A stretch of 64,000 nt of DNA from Congeria kusceri (taxonomy: Eukaryota; Mollusca; Bivalvia; Myida; Dreissenidae): the NCBI GenBank assembly GCA_027627225.1, contig CM051027.1, forward strand, positions 90,704,151-90,768,150. The letters run 5' to 3'. This document shows positions 53,084-63,049 of this stretch, in pieces; within the stretch, counting starts at the first letter, position 1; each line of letters starts with the position of its first letter. The notes beneath the pieces are model-generated. The model did not search any database, was not told where the DNA came from, and saw nothing but the letters and a program-made list of their open reading frames with translations. A program made the position numbers and the translations under genes.

Positions 53084-53237
53084 ATGGGTTGTGGTGGCTC
53101 CACAAATAGTGAAAAAGGACAAAATTCTGACGATGGGAATAAGAATTCATCCACTCAGAAACAACCAAATGTCAGCATTAAAATTGGAAATGAAGTACGA
53201 CTACTTGAAAGGAAACCAGTAGTGGTGATCGTGTTTG
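53084..53237 (+). CDS. Putative first coding exon of an N-myristoylated, adenylate-kinase-like protein (partial)
   Basis: The frame begins MGCGGSTNSEKGQ, with an ATG in strong context (A at -3, G at +4). Gly2 followed by Ser6 fits an N-myristoylation signal, and Cys3 could be palmitoylated. A hydrophilic linker of about 40 residues follows, then a hydrophobic strand 'RKPVVVIVF' and G at a donor 'g|gtaacg' (53,238). A basic residue plus a hydrophobic strand ending in G is what precedes GPGSGKG in adenylate kinases, and several invertebrate AK1-like proteins start with an MGCG motif (from memory). No P-loop exon was found downstream to 64,000, so the gene would need a first intron longer than 10 kb. 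If unspliced, the frame stops at 53,254. Confidence 0.45.
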
Positions 53238-53972
53238 GTAACGAAGATTCTTAGTTTATCATTATAGTTTTTATACTAGGAATTTTAAGCAACTTTAAGC
53301 TACAATGTCATATTTTGTTACTGTCACTGTGTGATAATTTGTTTTGTAGAAACTGGTTAAATACCTCTTTAACGGTATTCAATTTTTCTATAGTTGCAAA
53401 GATAACAACAGAAATGGTAAGTTTTACTAAAACTCCTAAGCTAAATCAAATGGGTAACAAGAAACATCTTTATAAAAGATATTCGGTGTCGCCTGTGGTG
53501 ATTTTGCAAGGAATGTAAATTATTGTTCAGCATAAATATTTAAAAGATGCACATTATACACTATCTTTTACATATCTGATCCCTACTCTCGTTACTCGAC
53601 TGAGACAACATAAATATAAATAAATAAAAGATAAATAGATATCGGACAGTCTGCGTCATGCCATCAAAGAAACTAAAATTTGTTTTTTCTTGACATAAAA
53701 TATTAAATTTTATCACATGCTATACCTTGTTTTCCGTGTAATACAGCCATTACGAATATTTTTATCTTACACATGTGAAAGATAACATTTTGAGCATTTT
53801 TCATTGGCTACATATTGTTTGACTGACCAATCGCACATGACGTTATTTGACGGAAATGATGTCGTCAACATGAAATGACGTCAAGTCAGTACACAACTGT
53901 AATGATTTATCAACATCTTTTGGTAAAATTATAAGGTGTTTTTTTTTTCGTTTAAAAGCATGTGATACAAAA

Positions 53973-54092
53973 GATCTGACACTCGTTGTCATTTCATACC
54001 ATATTTTATTAAACTCGGAAATTCGTTAGTTAGCTCGACAAAGGCTCACCTACTAACAAAATATGGTATGAAATGACAACTAGTGTCAGATC
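53973..54092. repeat. Long inverted repeat (about 36-nt arms)
   Basis: The left arm, from 53,973 ('gatctgacactcgttgtcat' onward), pairs almost perfectly with the right arm ending 'gacaactagtgtcagatc' at 54,092. The loop is about 48 bases. It could be a foldback element or form a stable hairpin in RNA. No flanking target duplication is obvious. Confidence 0.75.
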
Positions 54093-54150
54093 CTATATGA
54101 ATGTGTACTGTAAAAGTAAAACAACATTTAAATAAGTATTTTTCAATGTT

Positions 54151-54466
54151 TTTGCTTTTTGTTTGTTTGTTTGGATTTTTCGCAGTTTTTAACAATATTT
54201 CAGTCATATCACGGTGGTCAGTTAACCTACTCACACTTTTCCTGGGCAAGCTTAGCCGATCTAAGCGGTTTACCAGTACTTAGTGCACATACTTATGCCA
54301 GTAACTGACAACCGCCCTACTTGGATCAGAGGTAGGGAGAAAATGGCTGTAGAAATAATTTCATAACCAATCCCCAAACAAGTTATGTGGCGGGGCTGGG
54401 ATTCGAACTCACGATCCCCGGATTGTCAGTCCAGCGCTCTACCAACTGAGCTGGCCGGGCCCGGTC
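54151..54466 (-). mobile_element. Complete tRNA-derived SINE (Meta-domain-like) with 13-bp target duplication
   Basis: On the minus strand the element starts with a tRNA-like head (54,462 to about 54,387). It has A box 'cagctcagttggtagagcg' and B box 'gagttcgaatccc', with a cloverleaf-like anticodon arm. The body includes 'ggcataagtatgtgcac'. It then has 'gatatgactgaaatattgtt', which resembles the Meta-domain of metazoan SINEs. The tail is a degenerate CAAA repeat. Exact 13-bp direct repeats 'atttttcaatgtt' lie at 54,138-54,150 and 54,467-54,479, showing insertion by target-primed reverse transcription. Confidence 0.85.
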
Positions 54467-54529
54467 ATTTTTCAATGTTAGTGTGAACTGTTAAAATTAA
54501 CTAATTATGTGTCTGTTTTATTGCAATTC

Positions 54530-55130
54530 ATTTCAAAAGACATTATTTGGTAGAAACATATTGGGACTTATTGATTTGGTTTGGGACTCATTGTTTCAAA
54601 ATATGCAAGTCCCAAGGACTCGTAATATCAGATTTGAAAATGAATCACTGGGCTTGCCTGTGCTTCAGCTTGCTATGGATTTTAAAACTACTTGGCTAAA
54701 ATGTTAACCTCAATGAGATGGTGTGAAGTGCACAAGATTAAGGTTTGTAGGTAAAAGGTCAAGGTCACACTTAGAGGAAAAAGGTCAAAATTGGCTTTTT
54801 GCTTGGACGGACTGTAACTTGGCCATGATTTGAGGGATTTTTTAATTACTTGGCACAAATGTTTGCTTAAATGAGATGGCATGCAATGTGCATGAACCAG
54901 GATTGTAGGTCAAAGATCGAGGTCACATTTAAAAGTAAAAGGTTGGAACTGGCTTTTTCTTGTCCGGACTTGACTATAAATGGATGGATTTACTTTGAAC
55001 AAATGTGTGCCTCAACAAGATAGCTTGTCACAGGCATGAATCAGGTACATAGGTTAAAGGTCAAGGCCGCAATCAGAGATCAAAGCGCATCGGGGAGCAT
55101 TCATCGGTTCTACTTATTCTCTTGTTAATT
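54530..55130. repeat. Non-autonomous repeat element with gcgcatcggggagcattcat end
   Basis: Units with 'aaaggtcaaggtcac', 'ggcttttt' and 'gagatggc/gagatggtg' recur at about 150-170 bp. The right end, near 55,085-55,125, matches the right end of the element at 37,665-37,722. No coding capacity is visible. Confidence 0.55.
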
Positions 55131-56832
55131 TTACTGTTCAGTTTGATATCTGCTATAATTTTCATTTACATGAGGCATAGTATCAAAGTAACATAATTAA
55201 TGATGACTTGTAATACATAATACACAAGTGACAATTATGTTTTTTTTTAGGGTAGCGATATATATTGCATATAACGATGCCGAGTCCAAGGTACGGGCGG
55301 GGGATTTCAATTGATATAACATTGTTGTAACGATATCGCATGTAACGAAGTTTCGGATGTAACAATGTTGTTTTCACAGCCCAGTCGCAAATCTTCCCCT
55401 TTTTAGCTCACCTGAGCACGTAGTGCTCGTTGAGCTATTGGTATTGGGGAGCTCTCCAGCGTCATCCGTCGTCCATGGCCGTATGCCGTCAACAATTTGG
55501 ACCGTTATCGCAATAAAACTACCTTTTTTATTAAATCTTGACCTAACTTGCACAGTTTGTGTATGACCATAAAATCTTGGATGGGATTGTTATTGGGTCA
55601 GATCACACCAGTAACACTAGAGTAATTGCCCCTTTTTCATGCAAAAAAGGTGCCAAAAATGCCTTTTTCCAACTTATAGACTTTATTTTCAATCTAATCT
55701 TAACCAAACTTTCACAGTTTGTGTATGACCATCAGATCTAAGCAGATGCCAAACATGGGCCAGATCGTATTTCAAACACCAGAGTAATTGCCTTTGTTTA
55801 TTAAAAAAATATACAAAAATGGACATTATTCAGGATAGACTTCATTTTTCATCCAATCTTCACCGATTTTGCGCAGTTTGCCTATTACCATGAGATAACA
55901 TTTGAAGTCGAATATAAGCAAGATTGGACCTGAAACACCAGAGTGATTGCCCTTTGTTTGTGAACAAAATATTCTAAACTGGATTAAGATCAGGATAGAG
56001 ACTTCATTTTTCATCCAATCTTAACCAATCTTGCACAGTTTGTCTATGACCATAAGATTAAACGTGAAATTGAATATAAGCTAAATCAGACAAGAAACAC
56101 CAGATTTATTGCCATTTGTTTGTGAATTTGTTGTACAAAAATGGACATTATTCAGGATAGAGACTTCATTTTGCATCTAATCTTCACCAATTGTGCACAG
56201 TTTGTCTATGAACGTAAGACTACAGGTGAAGTGGAATATGAGCATGATCGGGGCAGAAACACCTATGTTATTGCCCCTTGTGTTTGGAAAAAAACATCAA
56301 CAAGTTATTTATGATTGGCTTGCACACACAATTTTGTATTTAATGTTGACCAAACTTACACAGTTTGTGTATGATCATAAAAATTGATTGATAAAATTTG
56401 ATTTCCAACAGTTGCAAACCTAGCATGCAGTTATTTGAACTTGCAACATTGATCAGATGGCTTCAGAGCCTGCATTAACATCATTTATCATCATTGGACA
56501 GAAAATTATCAAAGAAAATCAAAACTTGACCTGATAGCACAGCCATCGCAATTATCGCATTGCAACTAGTTCTCCAAAACTGTCTGACAAAAAGACATCA
56601 AAATCTACTGTTTCTGCATTTTCCAGAATTGTCACTGACTTAATGAAACAGGGTCAGGTGAGAATATAGAGAAAAATGATTTGAGAACCATTTAATAGCA
56701 ACAAAAAAAAGCACATTCACTACCCAACTCGTACTTTAGTTAGCCCATTGCATTAGCCAATGTTTTAAATCAATATTGATCTTATCCCCCTTTGCGTATT
56801 GTTCAGATATCTTAATTTACAAACCTGTCACA

Positions 56833-57768
56833 CAGCGCTTCCGTTAATGGGCGTCCGGGCGTAAATTACGCCAGAAAATTGCAGTCGTACGTCCATTTTA
56901 CAAACAGCGGGAGTCCTTTGTACGTCCAAATATTCGCATGTACGTTGTTTACAAATACACCGGACGTACAGAACCCGACAGGATATAGAGTCCGGTCATG
57001 CGTATTACTGTATTACTGCGCCATACTTAATCACGCCTCCAATAAATAGTCAGAGGTGCATTGCTCAGCGAGTGGCCAATATTGATTTTTATAACTCCGC
57101 CTACGATTCACCTGTAAGCGTCCCGCTATCCAATCAGCCAATTAATTCGAGCGTCGTCCTTATATAGGTTTTTCACATGTTTGATTGACAGTGGCTGTTT
57201 GCCAAACTAATTGATCGACGCCCTACAGAAGCCTAATCATCTTTTGTAATTGCCTTGTAATTCGGTTATGGTCATTAACAAAAATACGGACGTGTTGAGT
57301 ATTTAATTGGTACTCGGTAAGTGATAATCGTTTACGGGTTTATTTGATCCTGATACGCAAATTTATGCATTTAATGGTTAATGTGCATTGACTTCAAATG
57401 GATAAAATTTGAAATATACATTTATGATTTTTTTTTTTAATTTAAGATTAAGCAGGAAAGATCACTATTAACATTTTATTGCGCTCATCTATTTTATTGA
57501 CATTGATGAATAGTAAATGTATTTGAAAAAGTTTGTTATTTAATGTCATTGAAGCTAAGAAATGAAATAAATTAATAAAATATAAACATTTTCTTTATAG
57601 TTTTTTAATTATAATTTAAAAAAAACAAGCAACAGGACCGACGTCCACAGTGATTAGCATACTGAGATAAGTATAAACTTGGGACTTCCAATTTTTTATA
57701 CTGGGACTTCCAAAATCAATAGGTTGGAAGTCAGGACTTCCAGAAAAAAACTCTTAGTGGAAGCGCTG
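56833..57768. mobile_element. 936-bp DNA element with terminal inverted repeats and 6-bp target duplication
   Basis: The ends are 'cagcgcttccgttaa' and, inverted, 'cagcgcttccactaa': ten identical terminal bases, then two mismatches, then three matches. Direct repeats 'gtcaca' lie at 56,827-56,832 and 57,769-57,774. Copy 2 of the host repeat preserves the empty site 'cctgtcacaacag' near 62,198-62,210, which proves the boundaries. Subterminal 'gggacttccaa' repeats lie near the right end. No transposase frame is present. A 6-bp duplication fits few superfamilies (for example IS3EU or Dada), and I cannot assign one. Confidence 0.88.
57105..57325 (+). promoter_or_regulatory. Promoter-like module with splice donor inside the 936-bp element
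   Basis: In order it has 'attggccaat'-like and 'atccaatcagccaat' CCAAT-type boxes (57,070-57,145) and a TATA-like 'ccttatatagg' near 57,158-57,168. About 150 bases further on is a strong donor 'ctcg|gtaagt' at about 57,316. The combination resembles a core promoter with a short first exon. It could be the promoter of the parent transposase gene kept in a deletion derivative, or a captured host promoter. No start codon with a clear frame was identified. Confidence 0.35.
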
Positions 57769-57838
57769 GTCACAACAGTATGGTCTTCATCTGTACCAGT
57801 TCTCAGGTGAGCGCTTCGGGCCATCATGGCCCTCGTGT

Positions 57839-60800
57839 GTTAGGATATTTAGAGTCTGGACGAGGTGTGAAAAACATTGATCCAGGTAAACAGTTATTCG
57901 GGACCGCTTGATTAAATAATATCTGTTCAGTGTTGTGGTAATCAATTAAAATTGGCATTGGGTGTGACTGTCCATATAATTGGTTCGTTAAAACTTATTG
58001 GCGATGTGACATAACAGGTATTCACCAGGATTATTCGAACGTTGGATATGTGTACAATGGCTGTGACAATAACGAAGGATTTTTTATAATTATGCTAAAT
58101 GTTTATTTAACTGTCATAATTTGATTGCATTTATTGATGTTTTCCCGATACATAGTCCTACATGTTAAATGAATGGTGTTGGGTCTTTCTTCTAAACTTA
58201 TTATGTTCATGCCCTTGGTGGCCCATCTACGGTTGTAACAATATTCGGATATAACAATATAAATCCAGTTGTCCGCGCAATATCGTTACAAGCAGAGCTT
58301 ACTGTATTTTAGTAGCATATGCCCCTCTTAATTGATTAAAATGCTTGCTTCATCAAATTATAAGAAATTAGTAAAACATGTTGCCGACAGGAAATCATCT
58401 GCATGCACTTTGTATCTTTGTGGCGTTTTCTTAGTATTACAGCGAGAATAATAATTGACTAGGTCAAGAAGGACTGTTCTAAAGAGTTTCAGACACCTGT
58501 CATCGTTATAACAATCATTGATTATGTGTTTATTAATAGTTAATTGAACAGACTGACGTAACTTGCTTTTAATTGAGGGTGTTCAGAGTGAAATCCAGTT
58601 AACCACTCGACTTTCCAAACCGGTTAACTGGTTACTAATTTGCTATTGGTTGCCATCCCTAATTTTTTTGATTCTCAAAACTTTGATTCATATAGTTTCA
58701 TAATAGTAGTTAAAAACAGAAGCATTAATAACAGCCAATATTTTGTACAGGACATGAGATCCTGTATATGTTTTATTCCCTGTAACTGATACATGTATAT
58801 ATTGCCATCTTCCTGTATATTGGCCTTGCCTGAGGCCTGATATTCCTGGAATCTGCATAACCATAGATGGATCCGGGTTTTGCCACCAATAGTTGAAACT
58901 CCTCCACAGCTATTGTTAAAGGATTAATTACCATTCATTGAAAATCTCAAACATTACCACCTGCTCTATTGTATGAAATAGTTTAACAGGAAGTGTTTTT
59001 TTCACCTTTTGGGGAAAGGTGGCGGGACCCTTCAGATGTGGAATTTTACGGCAAATGGGGAATCATTTTTTTTTAGAAAAGCATTATTACATACTTATAT
59101 TCTACCTTGTTTTAAAACATTAATCAATTGTTTTGCTACAAGTGATAACTTAGATTATGCACAAAATTGGTTTGATGAAAGATTGCTGGGATTGTTTATG
59201 AAAATGGCTCTAGCTTAGTCAGTTTTTGTCCAATTTTGGTTAAGTTGTTTTCAAAATAAAGCTTACATTTTGAGGGGAATTTGAAGGCAAATATAGGGGA
59301 AAATATATATACCTTTTTAGCAGAACAAACGGAGCCGAATTTTGGCCCCCAATTGGCCCTAAAAAAAAACACTTGACAGGTAAACACTTGATATCCAGGT
59401 GCGATGATTCGATAATATTGCAGATAAATTTAAATATGATTGACATTTGTGGAAGCGTCGATATTTCTGTGCCCCACATAGTAGCCAGTCTAGCCAATCA
59501 AGATTGCAAAATGTGCACAGTTGTCATTAATGCAGACATATGCAAACATTTGGGGCACTAAAAAGGAAATGAAGAATCAAATTCTCAAGTAAACTTTTCC
59601 CAGAAAAAGTATGTCTCATAGTACCCCTAACCTACCCCTTAGCCAGTGCCGACATGCCAAACCCCTTACCGTCATTGCTATTACATGAATTCATGAACAT
59701 ACTATTAACTACTGTTCAGGTTTTATACAAGCTGAAAATAATTCATTATCAAGCTCTACTGTAGTTGATCATATCATTTCTTGCGGTTGATCAATACCAA
59801 TTTCCACACATTTTAGCCCCAGGTTTCATTAATTGCCAATGTGATATAAATTCAGGCCAATGAAGGTATAGTTCTAAGGTACAAACTCCCAGCATGTAGA
59901 GCATGCAATAATTGATCTGTTGTGCCTTTGAATATAGCAGCAGTATGTGTGAGCTAGTTTTTCACTGGGATACATGTAAATTGTCTTTTGGAAACATTTC
60001 CATGTAGATGTGTGGTTGTGAAAAAATCTGAACCTTTTGTTACGATTTTAAAAACTATGATTTGTGTCATTAAAAATATTTGTAAGCTGTTGAGATTTAG
60101 AGCTTACCATATGGTTGTTTAGTGACTTAATCACCAACAATTGCATTGAAATACTCTTCTGGTCACATTTTTCATCCGATCTGATCATCAGCCTAAAACT
60201 TGTTAGCATGATGTCCTCAACGAAATCTTGTTCACTTACAATATGTATGATAATGGGACATGCAAGATATGTTCGTTTTGCAAAAGCCGTACTGAACAGC
60301 TATAGAAAAGGTGACCGTACCATTACTGTATCGGCTATATATTTGTATAATTTTTGCTTTATAAATTACTCAATCATAAATTAATAATAATTGATTTATA
60401 TTTAACAATTTGTATATGCTTTTTGCATAACTTTTGGATGATATTAAAGGAAAGTGTCACTATAATTTATAAAAAGGTCTTGATTGTACAATATTCAACA
60501 ATAAAGTTGGTACAATGTACATGGGTCAGCACACATAACTAAGTTAATGTAAATTATTTGAAAAAAAAGATTGAAACTTGACTATTTTATGTACAAAGAC
60601 CTATAATTTCAGATTTTAATTGTAGTATTTAAGTTCATTGTTGCTGAATATAAACATGATAGGTTAGAATTGTTTGCTTAATCATTATGTTACTGCTAAA
60701 CAACTATTGATATTTTCAGTCAAAGGGCATGATTTGTTTGTTGAGTATACGTTCCCAGCAGCAGCTGAATGTGTGAATCCAATTCTGTAGATTTGTATCC

Positions 60801-61101
60801 AAACAGCGAGACCATTAGCACCTTCATTAAAAGTGCTTTGTTGCAATGCCGTACTTATATACATGTACATGTAGCTACTGCTCAATTGGCCATAGTTCTG
60901 CTGCTATATAATATATATGTTGACCATCACAGTATATTTACTGAAAAGTCATCAAAACTCGAGATAAATGGGTATTTGTTAAGAGGGATATTTGTGTAAA
61001 TATTCTTTAACTTTAAAATTCAAAAAATCTTTAAACAAAAGAGTTGAGGTTTTTACCTGAGACAGCATAAAAAATAATGACTGGGACCAGTTCTTGTTTT
61101 A
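57839..61101. other. No exon recognised; diverged duplicate of sequence upstream of 53,084
   Basis: A stretch near 58,865-58,985 resembles 52,310-52,435 ('ttttgccac/ttttgccat', 'cagctattgttaa.ggattaat'). Another near 59,990-60,040 resembles 52,510-52,790 ('tttggaaacat', 'tgtgaaaaaat.tgaa'). Open frames of up to 89 codons have no domain. No adenylate-kinase exon was found. Confidence 0.4.
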
Positions 61102-62262
61102 AGTTCACCTGAGCACGAAGTGCTCTGTGAGCTATTGGTATTGGGTACCTCTCCTGCATTGTCCGTCGGACCAGAAACACTGGAGTTATTGCCCTTTGTT
61201 TGTGAAAAGAAAATTGCAATAATTGTCATTATTCAGGATAGAGACTTCATTTTTCACCCAATCTTCATCAGTCTTGCAGTTTGTCTATGACCATAAGATT
61301 ACAGGTCAAGTTGAATATAAACAAAATCAGGCCAGAAACACCGGAGTTATTGCCCTTTGTAATTTTTTTTTACAGAAATGGACATTTTTCAGGATAGAGA
61401 CTTCAGTTTTCATCCAATCTTCACCAATCTTGCACAGTTTGTGAATGACCATAAAATTAAAGATGAATTAGAATATAAGCAAAATTGGGCCAGAAACACC
61501 TGATTTATTGCCCTTTGTGAAAAAATATACAGAATGGACATTATTTAGGATAGAGACTTCACTTTTCATCCAATCTTCACCAAGTGTGCACAGTATGTCT
61601 ATGAACGTAAGATTACTGGTGAAATCGAATATAAGCATGTTCGGGCCTGAAACAGTTATTGACCCTTGTGTTTGGAAAAAAACATCAAGTTATCAATGAT
61701 TGGCTTGCACAGACGATTTTTTATTCAATGTTGACCAAACTTACACCGTTAGCGTATGACCATACAAATTAATTGATAAAATTTGATTTCCAACAGTTGC
61801 AAACCTTGCATGCAGTTATTTGTACATGCAACATTGATGGCTTTAGAGCCAACATTAACATCATTTATCATCATTGTACAGAAAATTATCAAAGAAGAAG
61901 CAAAACTTGACCATAATTTAGCACAGCCATCGCAATTATCGCATTGCAACTAGTTCTTCAAAACTGTCTGCGAAAAAGACATCAAAATCTACTTTTTCTG
62001 CATTTTCCAGAATTGTCACTGACTTAATGAAAAAGGTTCAGGTAAGAATATCGAGAAAAATGAGAACCATTAGCAAAAACACCGCATATCCACTACCCAA
62101 CTCATACTTTAGTTAGCCCATTGCATTAACTAATGTTTTAAATTAAATCTATCCTATCCCCCCTTTGCGTATTGTTCAGAAACCTTAATTTTCAAACCTG
62201 TCACAACAGTTTGGTCTTCATCTGTACCAGTTCTCAGGTGAGTGGCCATCATGGCCCTCTTG
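61102..62262 (+). mobile_element. Non-autonomous element with ctcacctgag inverted ends, copy 2 (uninterrupted)
   Basis: It begins 'gttcacctgagcacgaag' and ends 'gttctcaggtgagtggccat' plus 'catggccctcttgtt'. It is collinear with copy 1, including 'ttgataaaatttgatttcca', 'catcatttatcatcattg' and 'gcaactagttctt'. It keeps the empty site for the 936-bp element at about 62,198-62,210. It has fewer internal units than copy 1. Confidence 0.75.
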
Positions 62263-62556
62263 TTTTATATTACAATTATAATAATAATGTGTATAAATTG
62301 AATTGCAATTATGTCAGATATTTCTACATCTTTCAACCTTAGGGAAAGTCCTAAATCTTGTAGTTTGCTTATGAAACTTGTGCATAAATGTTTTGTGCCA
62401 TTCTATAAATAGGGGTCCCATCACAGACACAGACCTCTACATCGGAGCTTGAATTCAGCACTCACAAAATTGCAAAATCCAAGTAATAAAATAAATTTTG
62501 CGAATATTTGTTCTGTTGCTCGCGAGTGAAAAATATATGTACACATGGATTCTTTT

Positions 62557-63047
62557 TATGCCCCCGAAGGGAACTTTGGGGCATATAGTAATCACATCGT
62601 CCGTCGGTTCATCCGTCATGCTTCTGGTGAGGAACATAACTCCATTAGTATTGAAGGGATTCAAATGAAACTTCATATAATGATAGGGGATGATGAGAGA
62701 AAGTGAGAGAGTACAAGGACCACAACTCTTTCTTCAATATTTATGGAGTTATTGCCCTTTGTTTAATTTTCTTGTGCAGAGCATATCTTGGTTAGTGTTG
62801 AAGGGACTCAATGAAACTTCATATAATTACTAATTAGAGGACAATAACAGGAAGTGCAGAGCACAAGACCACAACTCTTTCTTCAATATTTACGGTGTTA
62901 TTGCCCTTTGTTTTATTTCCTTATGTGAAGCATTAATTTTCTTGTGCGGAGCATAACTCCCTTAGTATTCAAGGGATTCAAATGAAACTTCATATATAGA
63001 TAGAGGACAATGAGATGAAGTGCAGAGCACAAGGACCATAACTCTTT
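62557..63047 (+). mobile_element. Non-autonomous element with tgcccccgaagg end and ~180-bp tandem units
   Basis: The left end is 'atgcccccgaagggaacttt' followed by 'ggggcatatagt' and 'cgtccgtcgg'. Three units carry 'gaacataactcc' or a variant, 'gggattcaaatgaaacttca' and 'aggaccacaactctttc'. The layout matches that of the elements at 36,731 and 54,530. No coding capacity is visible. Confidence 0.6.
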
Positions 63048-63049
63048 TT

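Larger units (their letters stand above)
55404..57838 (+). mobile_element. Non-autonomous element with ctcacctgag inverted ends, copy 1 (interrupted)
   Basis: The left end 'agctcacctgagcac' and right end 'gttctcaggtgagcg' are inverted (gctcacctgag / ctcaggtgagc). The body has several ~150-bp units with 'cacagtttgtctatgaccat' and 'ttattgcc.tttgtttgtg'. It is collinear with copy 2 at 61,102-62,262. It is interrupted by a separate 936-bp element at 56,833-57,768. Without that insertion and its target duplication it would be about 1.5 kb. No transposase is encoded. Confidence 0.75.

Noticed and set aside
53315..53518. Small segment with acceptor 'tttctatag' and donor 'atg|gtaagt' as the second exon of the kinase-like gene
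   Set aside because: In phase it encodes VAKITTEM-like residues, not the expected P-loop, so it does not continue the family.
59009..59218. Frame starting MGKGGG as a P-loop exon
   Set aside because: There is no suitable acceptor in phase and no following adenylate-kinase motif. The glycine-rich start looks fortuitous.
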